Assembly: GCA_964495885.1 (NCBI GenBank)
Contig: CAZBWO010000003.1
Location: 124,001-188,000 of the forward strand
Source of the DNA: PALG01 sp964495885
GTDB lineage: Bacteria > Bacteroidota > Bacteroidia > Flavobacteriales > Flavobacteriaceae
DNA: 64,000 bases
Reading direction: 5' to 3'
The notes under the pieces are model-generated. The model ran no database searches. It saw nothing but the letters and a program-made list of their open reading frames with translations, and was not told the DNA's origin. The position numbers were made by a program, and so were the translations under genes. Of this stretch, positions 18,797-26,126 are shown piece by piece (positions within the stretch are counted from its first letter, which is position 1; each line of letters opens with the position of its first letter).

Positions 18797-19780
18797 TTAA
18801 TATTCTAAGATTAACTGATTGGTTTCGTTGTCTATTTTCCAGCTTTTAAATCGGTCTAGGAAAGATTTGCCTAGAAGCATTACATCTGAAGAACTATTTA
18901 CTGAGCACAAAATGTTTTCAACTACAGTATTTTTAATTCTAATACTAGGAAGAATAAATCGTCGAGCCTCAATAATTGAACCATCAGCAATACTGTAAAG
19001 TGCAGGGGTTAAATAGTTGGTTTCGTTAATTATTCCATGTTCTAGGAGATACTTTTCAACTTTTACTGTAACAGATACATCACTAGCACCAGAATCTAAA
19101 ATAAAGTTTGTGTTAATGACCTCTCCCAAATTGACATTTACTAAGTATATCCCATTTTTTGCTTTCAACTGGATTGACTCTCCGTCAATAAATTGATTAA
19201 GCGATCGTATTTCATTTCCTATTTCAGTTTTGTAATTATTTTGAATAGTTTCGATAATAAAGTTTGTAGCAATGAAAGCTTGATGTTGGGCAATAGGGCT
19301 ATTCAAATAAAATAAATGGAGATAATCATAGTGATTATTTGAATTTGGATTATCCACATATTTTAATGCAAAGTTTAGCTTTATTACATCTTCAGTTATT
19401 TTGAAACATTTTTTTCCTTGATCGTAACAACTTAATGTAATAGCTTTCTTTTGGAGGAAGTCTTTTTTGGAGATTTTAGATATATCATTTGGATTTATTA
19501 CTATCTCATTATAATTAATTTTTGATGGTTCTTTTAAAACATTATTATTATTCGCCCAGTAATATTTAAATGACAATTCCTCAGCTCCATTTCTATTAAT
19601 CTCAATAAATCTATCGCCTGAATAAGGTGAGGGATTTTCTGTTAAATCATTATTTACTATATCTGATAAGAAAAGAATTGCTTCATCAACAGATAGCTGT
19701 TGAGAATAAGCGTTACTTAATATTGCTGACAAAAGAATGAGAAATAGGACGCAAAGTCTATTTGGTTGTTTGGCAGCCAT
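18797..19780 (-). CDS. Secreted retropepsin-like aspartyl protease
   Basis: 327 residues with an N-terminal signal peptide (hydrophobic CVLFLILLSAILSNAYS, cleavage near 27). The C-terminal third is a clan AA, retropepsin-like domain: catalytic LDSGASDVSV at about 228-237, then a GTPase-operon-unrelated strand pair, then MLLGKSFLDRF at about 302-312, the hydrophobic-hydrophobic-G pattern expected in this fold. One domain copy means dimerisation is needed for activity. The N-terminal 200 residues are unassigned. It is the first gene of the five-gene operon, and its promoter has the CTTACGG-N4-CCGTAAG repeat. The substrate is unknown; the neighbouring periplasmic domains are candidates. Confidence 0.72.
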   Translation of the reverse strand: MAAKQPNRLCVLFLILLSAILSNAYSQQLSVDEAILFLSDIVNNDLTENPSPYSGDRFIEINRNGAEELSFKYYWANNNNVLKEPSKINYNEIVINPNDISKISKKDFLQKKAITLSCYDQGKKCFKITEDVIKLNFALKYVDNPNSNNHYDYLHLFYLNSPIAQHQAFIATNFIIETIQNNYKTEIGNEIRSLNQFIDGESIQLKAKNGIYLVNVNLGEVINTNFILDSGASDVSVTVKVEKYLLEHGIINETNYLTPALYSIADGSIIEARRFILPSIRIKNTVVENILCSVNSSSDVMLLGKSFLDRFKSWKIDNETNQLILEY

Positions 19781-19810
19781 GACTTGATAGAAATTAATTA
19801 GTTAGTTTAC

Positions 19811-19856
19811 CAAACTTAAATACAGTAGTTGAAATTTACTTACGGGTTTCCGTAAG
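19811..19856 (-). promoter_or_regulatory. Promoter with inverted repeat, retropepsin-GTPase operon
   Basis: A perfect inverted repeat CTTACGG-GTTT-CCGTAAG (19839-19856) is followed on the minus strand by a -7 box TAAGTTTG (19818-19811). The repeat centre is 29.5 bp from the box, and the start codon at 19780 is about 30 bp further on. Three other promoters in this window share the arrangement, which fits a dimeric activator or repressor site next to RNA polymerase. Confidence 0.72.
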
Positions 19857-19876
19857 CAGGAAAGATTCTATGAGAA

Positions 19877-20593
19877 TTATTCCTCCCCAAAAAAGAACTC
19901 GTGTATTTCTATAATATCGTCCCGGCCTATTTGGATGAGGTTATGGGTTTCCTTTAAATAGATGCCTAGGGAGCGTTCGTTGTATACAAATTTCATGGCA
20001 TCATTATAGTCCCGTATGGTATACATGTCGCCATTCATCTTATAGAATGGGATGACCGTTTTAGATCCTTCCTTTACCCCGCGGTTGACAATCTTTCCAG
20101 ATTTTAAAATAGCCCGTATGTTGGGGTCGTCCTGTTCAGAAGATGCGGTCTTTACATAGGCGGTCATCATGTTCAGCCATTCTGGGGTATCAATCATAAA
20201 CCAGCGCACCTTGCTAAAATCTACCCCGTATTCGTTTACCCAGCCATAACTGGTAAAGCCAAACAATACAAACTTCTCCCCGTCCAATTCTGGCTTTTCG
20301 GCCAAGGCAAACTCCTGTATCTTATAGGTAATCAAAGAGGCACTCGCCATGTCTTTGCCCTTCTTTCCATCAAAATCCAACGTCTTTAGTGAAAAGCTGG
20401 TCATTTCGGGATAGGCATTTAATACATACTCTGTAGCCTTTAACTCGGCCTGTTCCTTCATTTGCTCTACCGCCACAATGGCTCCCCCTATGGCCGCCAA
20501 GCCGGCCACCGCTCCTAGAAGTCCGTCATTCTGTGCCTGTACTTTAGGACTCAAATAAACAGCAAGTACAATTAAAAGTGCAAATCGTTTCAT
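19877..20593 (-). CDS. Secreted protein of unknown function
   Basis: 238 residues starting at MKRFALLIVLAVYLSPKVQAQ, a clear signal peptide; an upstream start at 20626 would only add a leader before it. After cleavage a short glycine/alanine-rich hydrophobic stretch (GLLGAVAGLAAIGGAIVAV) may be a membrane-interacting segment. The remainder is a mixed alpha/beta domain with aromatic patches (FTSYGWVNEYGVDF, VRWFMIDTPEWL) and no motif I recognise. It is a single gene between the response-regulator region and the retropepsin operon. Its promoter carries the same inverted repeat as that operon, so joint regulation is likely. Confidence 0.6.
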   Translation of the reverse strand: MKRFALLIVLAVYLSPKVQAQNDGLLGAVAGLAAIGGAIVAVEQMKEQAELKATEYVLNAYPEMTSFSLKTLDFDGKKGKDMASASLITYKIQEFALAEKPELDGEKFVLFGFTSYGWVNEYGVDFSKVRWFMIDTPEWLNMMTAYVKTASSEQDDPNIRAILKSGKIVNRGVKEGSKTVIPFYKMNGDMYTIRDYNDAMKFVYNERSLGIYLKETHNLIQIGRDDIIEIHEFFFGEE

Positions 20594-20611
20594 GGTATAT
20601 GGTTTAAGCAA

Positions 20612-20657
20612 TAAAAGTAGCAGCACGGTAGGAGAGTTCCTTACGGATTTCCGTAGA
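20612..20657 (-). promoter_or_regulatory. Promoter with inverted repeat, secreted protein gene
   Basis: Repeat CTTACGG-ATTT-CCGTAGA (20640-20657, one half slightly degenerate) with a minus-strand -7 box TACTTTTA (20619-20612). The repeat centre is 29.5 bp from the box, identical to the spacing at the retropepsin operon. Confidence 0.68.
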
Positions 20658-20662
20658 TGTAT

Positions 20663-20795
20663 TCCCCCCTTTGAAGGGGGGCTAGGGGGGATGTTTACTC
20701 AAGCTGGATGTTTAAATCAAAGGTAAATTGAAATCTTCCCCCCTTTGAAGGGGGGTCAGGGGGGATGTTTACTTTGAAGGGGGGCTAGGGGGGAT
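20663..20795. repeat. REP-like palindromic repeats, left of DUF559 gene
   Basis: Three head-to-tail copies or partial copies of CCCCCTTTGAAGGGGGG followed by CTAGGGGGGATG (about 20663-20693, 20737-20766, 20772-20795). Each can fold into a G/C-rich hairpin. Further copies lie at 21239-21410, 21599-21641 and 21666-21698. Confidence 0.8.
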
Positions 20796-20856
20796 GTTTT
20801 CGCACTGCTTTTGGAGGGGCCAGTAGGGATAATCTCCCCACCTCAAAAGCTACCCA

Positions 20857-21222
20857 TCACCCCACCAAACTATCAATCTCCAATTGCAATTGCTCCAACA
20901 CCTCTTGAAGTTGGTGTATGACATCCTCATTTCCAACCCTAAAAAACCGAACCCCAAAAGTTTCCAATCGTCCTTGCCTTTTGGCATCTTCCAAAAAGGA
21001 GGTGGTATGAATGGTTCCGTCCACTTCAATAGCAAGTCCTATTTCATGGCAATAAAAATCAACAATGTAATCCAGTAAAGGAACCTGTCTATGAAATTCA
21101 ACACCCAATGCCTTCTTACGGATGCTTTTCCAAAGTCTTCGTTCTGCAGGCGTCATATGATGCCGTAGTACTTTAGCACGTTCTTTAAGGTCTGCGCGGT
21201 AAGGGATAATCCTATTGGCCAT
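20857..21222 (-). CDS. DUF559 (Vsr-like) endonuclease-domain protein
   Basis: 121 residues from MANRIIPYRADLKERA; starts further upstream would lie inside a repeat and add a repeat-encoded leader. It shows the full DUF559 signature: RHHMTPAERRLW near 20-31, GVEFHRQVPL near 40, YIVDFYCHEIGLAIEVDG near 52-69, and RFFRVGNEDV near 89-98. The D...ExD pattern is that of a Vsr/PD-(D/E)XK-type nuclease core. Such genes are often found singly among REP-like palindromes in Bacteroidota and Cyanobacteria, as here. A role in repeat movement is a hypothesis. Length is normal and the gene looks intact. Confidence 0.85.
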   Translation of the reverse strand: MANRIIPYRADLKERAKVLRHHMTPAERRLWKSIRKKALGVEFHRQVPLLDYIVDFYCHEIGLAIEVDGTIHTTSFLEDAKRQGRLETFGVRFFRVGNEDVIHQLQEVLEQLQLEIDSLVG

Positions 21223-21238
21223 GTATAAATTTAGGTAA

Positions 21239-21410
21239 AACATCCCACCCCTAACCCCTCCCTTCAAAGGGAGGGGAGTAGTAGTAATGAGAATTTATAA
21301 AATGTAATTAAATAATCGTCTCCTTATTCCTCCCCTTTCAAGGGGAGGTGCCCGTAGGGCGGAGGGGATGGGGGCTAGGGGGGATGTTCTCTCCCCTTTC
21401 AAGGAGGACA
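21239..21410. repeat. REP-like repeat cluster, right of DUF559 gene (inner)
   Basis: An inverted copy (CCCTCCCTTCAAAGGGAGGGG, 21257 onwards) is followed by direct copies at about 21330-21387 and 21389-21410. The middle copy carries a GGTGCCCGTAGGGCGGAGGGG extension that recurs with one change at 21617-21637. Confidence 0.75.
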
Positions 21411-21468
21411 GAGCGTTAAAAAAAGGTATGGTATCCCTTTTTAGCGAATGGGCCAGGTTGCCGCGTGG
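21411..21468 (+). repeat. 58-bp dispersed repeat, copy 1
   Basis: GAGCGTTAAAAAAAGGTATG...CCGCG is nearly identical to 28371-28428, in the same orientation and likewise directly after a REP-like copy. It contains no ORF. Confidence 0.75.
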
Positions 21469-21469
21469 G

Positions 21470-21516
21470 AGATTCCTCCACTCCGAATATATTCGGAATG
21501 TTCGGAATGACAACCC
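21470..21516 (-). repeat. TGTCATTC...GAATCTC dispersed repeat
   Basis: On the minus strand this reads TGTCATTCCGAACATTCCG... through to GAGGAATCTCC, with an internal CCGAATATATTCGG palindrome. It belongs to the same family as the copy embedded in hsdM. Confidence 0.6.
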
Positions 21517-21598
21517 ACCCCGTCAGCCTTTCAGGCTGCCACCCCTCCCTAACTAGGGCGGGGAGCACTTTCTTCTGTATCATTCTAGTTTTTTATAA

Positions 21599-21700
21599 TT
21601 CCCCCCTTTGAAGGGGAGGTGCCCGAAGGGCGGAGGGGATGTTCTCTTCATGCCAGATTGTAATCTTCCCCCCTTTGAAGGGGGGCTAGGGGGGATGTCC
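21599..21700. repeat. REP-like repeats beside the response regulator gene
   Basis: Two further copies of the CCCCCTTTGAAGGGG palindrome (about 21599-21641 and 21666-21698), the last with the CTAGGGGGGATG tail. The whole 21223-21735 stretch holds only repeats and no gene. Confidence 0.75.
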
Positions 21701-21735
21701 CTCTATGTAACTTTGAATCTTTGAAACTTTGTCTC

Positions 21736-22401
21736 TTAAATAAGCCCCAAATCCTTAGCAATACTTACCAAATGGGTCACATTATTGGCTTTAAAATCCT
21801 CACGTAGTTGGTGCAGTCTTTTTTCAATGGAACTCAAACTGCTGGGGGAGATTTTTTGCTGTTTAAACTGGCTACTAATCTCCTCCTGGGAATAGCCTTG
21901 CGCCAGGGCTTCCAGCAATAGGGCTTCGTAGTCGCCAAATTCGGGCTGATTGTTTTGCCGTAGCAACCCCTCTAAATGAGGGGAGACAAAATTGTGGCCC
22001 TGGGCTACGGCATCAATACATTGCCTCAATTCCTTTAATCCGTTGCGGCCCTTGTTTACAAACCCATTAACCTGCAATCCCTGCATGAGTTTCCGTAGTT
22101 TCAACGGCCTATCTTCTACCGAATAGACAATGATGGCAATAGGAAGTGCTCCATTTCGTAATTCATGAATTAGGGCCTCACCGGAAGCAAACCGCTGTTC
22201 CCGGTGGTCCATCTTAAAGGAGAGATCGGTAATAAGCAGGTCAAAAGGCTTTGCTTCCATCCCTCCCTTCTTAATTTTAAGATAGGCATCATCACAGTAT
22301 TGTACTTGGATGATTTCGGGCACACCAAGGTCTTTAAGGATAGAAGAGACCCCGTGGTTCACGCTTCCCAAATCGTCTGATATAATCACCTTTTGAAACA
22401 T
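21736..22401 (-). CDS. LuxR/NarL-type response regulator
   Basis: 221-residue two-component response regulator. The receiver domain has the acidic pair SDD at 8-10, phospho-acceptor Asp in LLITDLSF (about 58), and the Thr/Ser-Lys end (YSVEDRP, NKGRNG). The output domain (about 150-221) is a LuxR-like helix-turn-helix with YSQEEISSQFKQQKISPSSLSSIEKRLHQLRE, somewhat divergent from the consensus. It starts 1 nt after the histidine kinase gene, so the two form a cognate pair. Because four promoters around it share an inverted repeat (CTTACGG-N4-CCGTAAG), it is the leading candidate to bind that site; this is inference from position only. Confidence 0.9.
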   Translation of the reverse strand: MFQKVIISDDLGSVNHGVSSILKDLGVPEIIQVQYCDDAYLKIKKGGMEAKPFDLLITDLSFKMDHREQRFASGEALIHELRNGALPIAIIVYSVEDRPLKLRKLMQGLQVNGFVNKGRNGLKELRQCIDAVAQGHNFVSPHLEGLLRQNNQPEFGDYEALLLEALAQGYSQEEISSQFKQQKISPSSLSSIEKRLHQLREDFKANNVTHLVSIAKDLGLI

Positions 22402-22402
22402 A

Positions 22403-24052
22403 TTAAATCATAATGTGTGCCTTGAAACCTCTTCTAGGCGTTGTATCAAAAGTAAGGGAGCCCTTGATACTTCGAATACGGGATTCCGCATTTTTAAGTC
22501 CGCTTTTATGTTTCAGCTGGGTACCTACTCCGTTATCGGCATACTCCACCTTTAGGTGTTTTCCCTCTTGTTCAAACCGAAGGGCCGCCACACTGGCTTG
22601 ACTGTGTTTGCGCATATTGATAAGGAGCTCCTGTAGTACCCTGTAAAGGGCTACCCGCTTGATATGGGAAATACGTTGCCAATCAACAGCCTGTAGGTTT
22701 CGGGTCACCACATTTACCTGGTCACTCTTAAACCCTAGAATAAGATCGCTAAGGGCTTCTCCAAAGTCGGCTTCGGGATCTACGGGATGGAATTCCTTGG
22801 CAATATTACGGGTACGGTTGTAAACTGCTTCCAGATCATCCATTACGGTTTCCTTGGAAGGAGGTTGAGTCTGTAGGCGGGTCATCACCCCATAGACCTC
22901 ATTGGCTACTTCATCATGTACCTTTTTGGAAATACGATGTTCGGTTTGCTGTACCTCCTGTTGTAGTTTTTTTCGTTGCTTGCTACGCCAATAGAAAAAG
23001 AGGAAACCCCCAGAGAGTAAAACAAATAAAGTAGCAGCCTGAAACCAAACCTTTTGTCTTTTTTCCCGTTCCTGTTCCAACTTATAGGCTTGGGCAATTT
23101 CCCGCTCTTGTTCCACATTATACCGTGCAGCGGCATATTTATTTTCGCGTATTTGTTGGGCCTTTGAAAGGCTATCCGTTAGGTGTCGATAGTTTTCAAT
23201 GTAGGTATTGTCATCAAAATCCAATAACAGTTCCAATGCGTTCAATCGATAGCTAGGGCTTACTTGTAGGGCTGTCTCATACGCTTTATTGGCATAGGCT
23301 TTGGCTTCCGGAAGATTTTCAAGGTCTTTATAGAGAAGGGCCAAGGTTTCATAGCTTTCATAAAGACCTCCTAGGTCCTGGAGTTCTTCACGTAGCGCTA
23401 GGGCTTGTTGTACATAAGGGAGTCCGTTTCGATATAGCTTTTGGGAGGCAAAGCCATAGTTGTTTAAGATTCGTGCCCGTATGGAAGGTGGGTGTTGCGG
23501 TTGTATTTTGGATAAGGCTTTGGTGTAGGTTTCAAAGGCTTGCGGGAACTGTTCGTGTTCGGTATAGATGTTTCCCTTGTTGGTGATGATGGTAATGCTA
23601 TCTGTGGTTTGTGTAGCATAGGCTAGGGCATCATCAAAGGTTTGTAAGGCCTTGTCATAGTCATATAGTTTTCGGTAGACCTTGCCTAACTGATTGTAAA
23701 GTCCGGTGCGGTTTTCTTGCAGGGTTTTCTTTTCTGGGAAGGTATCCATAAACTGAAAAGCTTCAATAATGGTGTTTTCGGCTGCGTAATAATCCCCTAG
23801 ATGATGGTAGGCTACCGCCATCATACGGTAGTCATAGATCATGTTCAAGGTGTCCTTCGCATCGGTGTCATAGCTTAGGATATCGGTATAATAGGTAAGT
23901 CCGTCTATTAAATCGGTATCGGTTTGCGGGTGGGCAATCTTGTTAAAATAGACCCTTCGCTCCTCTGGTTTTTGCGCATGACCCAAGAAGGAAACAAGGA
24001 AAAGGGGAAGGACTCCCAAAAGAAAGGGGAACGAAACACTACTGGTTTTCAT
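22403..24052 (-). CDS. TPR-sensor histidine kinase
   Basis: About 549 residues from MKTSSVSFPFLL; a TTG five codons upstream is less likely. A signal peptide (to about 27) is followed by a periplasmic array of TPR repeats (about 30-310), one TM helix (about 326-346), then a HisKA_3-type dimerisation domain with phospho-acceptor His in KKVHDEVANEVYGVM (near 377). The ATPase domain has the N-box LQELLINMRKHSQA and the G-box DNGVGTQ. This is the standard flavobacterial TPR kinase layout. It is the middle gene of a three-gene operon with a small lipoprotein and the response regulator. The signal sensed by the TPRs is not known. Confidence 0.9.
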   Translation of the reverse strand: MKTSSVSFPFLLGVLPLFLVSFLGHAQKPEERRVYFNKIAHPQTDTDLIDGLTYYTDILSYDTDAKDTLNMIYDYRMMAVAYHHLGDYYAAENTIIEAFQFMDTFPEKKTLQENRTGLYNQLGKVYRKLYDYDKALQTFDDALAYATQTTDSITIITNKGNIYTEHEQFPQAFETYTKALSKIQPQHPPSIRARILNNYGFASQKLYRNGLPYVQQALALREELQDLGGLYESYETLALLYKDLENLPEAKAYANKAYETALQVSPSYRLNALELLLDFDDNTYIENYRHLTDSLSKAQQIRENKYAAARYNVEQEREIAQAYKLEQEREKRQKVWFQAATLFVLLSGGFLFFYWRSKQRKKLQQEVQQTEHRISKKVHDEVANEVYGVMTRLQTQPPSKETVMDDLEAVYNRTRNIAKEFHPVDPEADFGEALSDLILGFKSDQVNVVTRNLQAVDWQRISHIKRVALYRVLQELLINMRKHSQASVAALRFEQEGKHLKVEYADNGVGTQLKHKSGLKNAESRIRSIKGSLTFDTTPRRGFKAHIMI

Positions 24053-24091
24053 CCCCCTAAAATACAAAATCTGTTAGGTAACTGCTACAGA

Positions 24092-24262
24092 TTAATCTCC
24101 ATCACCAGGTGGTGGCGGTGGCGGAGGGGGCGGTGGTAAGATATCACCGTCCTCACAACACGCTTGGGTCTCTTGGGTGGCATCCTCTAAGGCCTGTGGC
24201 GTACAGGAAAACAATCCCATATTGAGGAAAACCGTAAACAGGATAAGCATTATTTTTCTCAT
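24092..24262 (-). CDS. Small polyproline lipoprotein upstream of sensor kinase
   Basis: 56 residues, too short for usual gene calls. MRKIMLILFTVFLNMGLFSC is a lipoprotein signal peptide with lipobox LFSC. The mature peptide contains QACCEDGD and then ten consecutive prolines, ending GDGD. It starts the kinase operon, 39 nt before the kinase gene, so it may be an outer-face accessory or input protein for the TPR sensor. Two adjacent cysteines could form a vicinal disulfide or bind metal. No family name is known to me. Confidence 0.65.
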   Translation of the reverse strand: MRKIMLILFTVFLNMGLFSCTPQALEDATQETQACCEDGDILPPPPPPPPPPGDGD

Positions 24263-24580
24263 CTTATTTCAAATTTTTGGACATACCAGTGGCTGTCCGG
24301 GTTATAAATCCAGTATTTGCGGAGTTAACCGCGATTGAAAATTGGGGTCGTCACCCCAGGTTTGAGAAGTGGGGAAGGGAGCTGTGGGCACTTACTTCTC
24401 AACAAAGTGCGGGTACAGCATCCCGTTCCCTAGGATGAATATGACAGGTTCGCAAATCCCCTTTGCGGAGGGGGCCTATCAAATTCTAGGTCAAAAGTGG
24501 GAAAGGAAACTTGGAAACCATGGAAAGCAAATGGAAACGTTTTGGAAAAGATTTTCCAAAGCTTTGATTATATTTAAATT
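24263..24580. promoter_or_regulatory. Intergenic region with TGGAAA repeats and an inverted repeat
   Basis: This 318-bp divergent intergenic region has no ORF. Near the + strand gene it holds five direct GGAAA repeats (24505, 24513, 24522, 24533, 24544) and an inverted repeat TTTGGAAAA-GA-TTTTCCAAA (24541-24560). A -7-like TATATTTA (24569-24576) lies just before the ATG at 24581. It looks like a multi-site operator. Confidence 0.5.
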
Positions 24581-25291
24581 ATGAAACAAAACGACCATAA
24601 AAAGCTGTTTGATGAGGCTGTGAATATTGTAAAGGCACATCTTGAAGATAAGGGTACGGTCAAGGTGAATAAAACATCTATTGCCACTGAAATAGCTGAT
24701 AGGATTGCTCAAAACCATGGCTTTCCAATTGCCGAACGAACTCTTAGAAATTATTGGGGGGATTTTGAGAAAAATCCTAATTACAGAATACCCACTGGAG
24801 AGGTGTTAGATGGTTTGGGTAAGCTATGTGGAAGGGAAGACTATGCAGATTGGTTACGGTACTTTAAAAAGGGAGTTAAAAAAGGAATTTCCCGAAAATA
24901 TATAGTGATAGGTGTTCTAATACTTTTCCTATTCGTTTTTGGTTTAGTGTATTGGTTTTCTAAAAGAGTGCCAGGAATGGTATGGAATCTTGATCATTAT
25001 GAACAAAAGAAGTTTGATGAGATTCTTTATGCAGAAGGGAAAATGGATTCTTTGAACCCCGTTATACTTGAAAATTTTAGGAAAGTAAACCCTGATTCTA
25101 TTACTTTCTTCTTTGATGAAGATGAAAAGCCTCTTATTTGGTATGGATATAATTCAGAAGGAAAACTTGAATTTTTCACATACAGATGGTATCACCCTGA
25201 GACAAAGAAAGAGTTGAAGCCAATAAGCACATATATGATTAACAAATACATTTTATCCAAAGTATTGGAGCAACAGGACTCTATTCCTTGA
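24581..25291 (+). CDS. Membrane protein with N-terminal helical domain (paralogue of 39766 gene)
   Basis: 236 residues. The N-terminal domain (about 1-100) has a pattern LF..AV...L...G...V.K..I..EIA..I, then LRNYWGDFEKNP, then LDGLGKLCGREDYADWL. The same pattern occurs in the short protein encoded at 39766-40170. One TM helix (about 108-129) follows, and the C-terminal 105 residues are probably periplasmic, with the DSITFFFDEDEKPLIWYGY stretch. The YADW-type domain may be a small DNA-binding or protein-interaction module on the cytosolic side. The function is unknown. Its stop codon lies inside the inverted repeat controlling the next gene. Confidence 0.55.
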   Translation: MKQNDHKKLFDEAVNIVKAHLEDKGTVKVNKTSIATEIADRIAQNHGFPIAERTLRNYWGDFEKNPNYRIPTGEVLDGLGKLCGREDYADWLRYFKKGVKKGISRKYIVIGVLILFLFVFGLVYWFSKRVPGMVWNLDHYEQKKFDEILYAEGKMDSLNPVILENFRKVNPDSITFFFDEDEKPLIWYGYNSEGKLEFFTYRWYHPETKKELKPISTYMINKYILSKVLEQQDSIP

Positions 25292-25331
25292 GGACTTCCG
25301 TAAGGTGCTTTCGAAGATGCCATTATCTTTG
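25287..25331 (+). promoter_or_regulatory. Promoter with inverted repeat, thermonuclease gene
   Basis: CTTGAGG-ACTT-CCGTAAG (25287-25304, left half 5 of 7 matches) followed by a consensus -7 box TATCTTTG (25324-25331). The centre-to-box spacing is 28.5 bp and the start codon is at 25347. The repeat overlaps the stop codon of the preceding gene. Confidence 0.62.
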
Positions 25332-25346
25332 TCCTAAAATAAACCC

Positions 25347-25814
25347 ATGAAACAACTCCCCATCCTCTTCTTTTTCTTTCTCTGTTTACAAACAGCTTGG
25401 GCGCAAAAGGTCTTACAGGGAAAAGTCGTGGCCATTGCAGATGGGGATACTTTTACTCTCTTGGTACAGGATTCCATTCAAAAGAAAATACGGGTGGCGA
25501 GTATTGATTGCCCCGAACGGAAACAACCCTTTTCCCAAAAGGCCAAGGAGTTTATCTCGGCGGCTATTTTTAACCAGCAAGTACAGGTTGAGGTACAAAG
25601 CACAGACCGCTACCGAAGGATTATTGGGAAAGTGACGTACGGCAATCGAAAGGATTTAGCCTCCGAATTGCTCAAGGCAGGATTGGCTTGGCATTTTAAA
25701 AAGTATAGCAAAGATCCAAACTTACAAGCATTGGAAGATCATGCACGAGCATCCAAAAAGGGACTTTGGATAGATCCCAACGCCATCGCACCCTGGGACT
25801 GGCGGAAACAGTAA
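25347..25814 (+). CDS. Secreted thermonuclease (SNase-like)
   Basis: 155 residues with signal peptide (MKQLPILFFFFLCLQTAWAQ) and a complete staphylococcal-nuclease-like fold. Visible motifs: VVAIADGDTFTLL (near 27-39, Ca-binding Asp), RVASIDCPERKQPF (near 50-63, catalytic Arg and Glu), and DRYRRIIGKV (near 87-96, second Arg). It cuts DNA/RNA outside the cytoplasm. It is transcribed alone from a promoter with the CTTACGG-type repeat and followed by another gene with the same site, so it belongs to the proposed regulon. Confidence 0.92.
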   Translation: MKQLPILFFFFLCLQTAWAQKVLQGKVVAIADGDTFTLLVQDSIQKKIRVASIDCPERKQPFSQKAKEFISAAIFNQQVQVEVQSTDRYRRIIGKVTYGNRKDLASELLKAGLAWHFKKYSKDPNLQALEDHARASKKGLWIDPNAIAPWDWRKQ

Positions 25815-25858
25815 TACGGATTCCCGTATATTTTTTATAGAGGGATGGTGTACTTTTA
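25814..25858 (+). promoter_or_regulatory. Promoter with inverted repeat, small secreted protein gene
   Basis: Perfect inverted repeat ATACGG-ATTC-CCGTAT (25814-25829) with -7 box TACTTTTA (25851-25858). The centre-to-box spacing is 29.5 bp. It overlaps the end of the thermonuclease gene. Confidence 0.68.
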
Positions 25859-25883
25859 AATCGTATTCCCTAATACTTCAGTG

Positions 25884-26111
25884 ATGAAACACTTCAAAAC
25901 CTTGTGGGTTGCAGGCGGGATTTTTCTATTAATCCTAGGCTCTTCCTTTAATGCAGCAGAAAATGTATACATCTGTAAAGGACCCCAAAGTAAACGATAC
26001 CATTTAAAGAAAAACTGTCGCGGATTATCACGGTGTTCCACCGATATCTATACCATTAGCCTCCCGGAAGCAAAGCGGTTGGGGAGAACCCTTTGTGGAT
26101 GGGAGGACTAA
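25884..26111 (+). CDS. Small secreted cysteine-containing protein
   Basis: 75 residues; ATG at 25884 is chosen over a GTG one codon upstream. A signal peptide (to about 25) is followed by a compact domain with VYICKGPQSKRYHLKKNCRGLSRC...LCGWED. The four cysteines and the KRYH.KKNCRGL phrase mark a small family that is common in flavobacteria, often beside thermonuclease or transposase-like genes. Its fold is reminiscent of nuclease-associated zinc or calcium modules, but the function is unknown. It shares the inverted-repeat promoter architecture with the thermonuclease just upstream, which suggests a joint extracellular role. Confidence 0.7.
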   Translation: MKHFKTLWVAGGIFLLILGSSFNAAENVYICKGPQSKRYHLKKNCRGLSRCSTDIYTISLPEAKRLGRTLCGWED

Positions 26112-26126
26112 TTCAATTGATACCTT

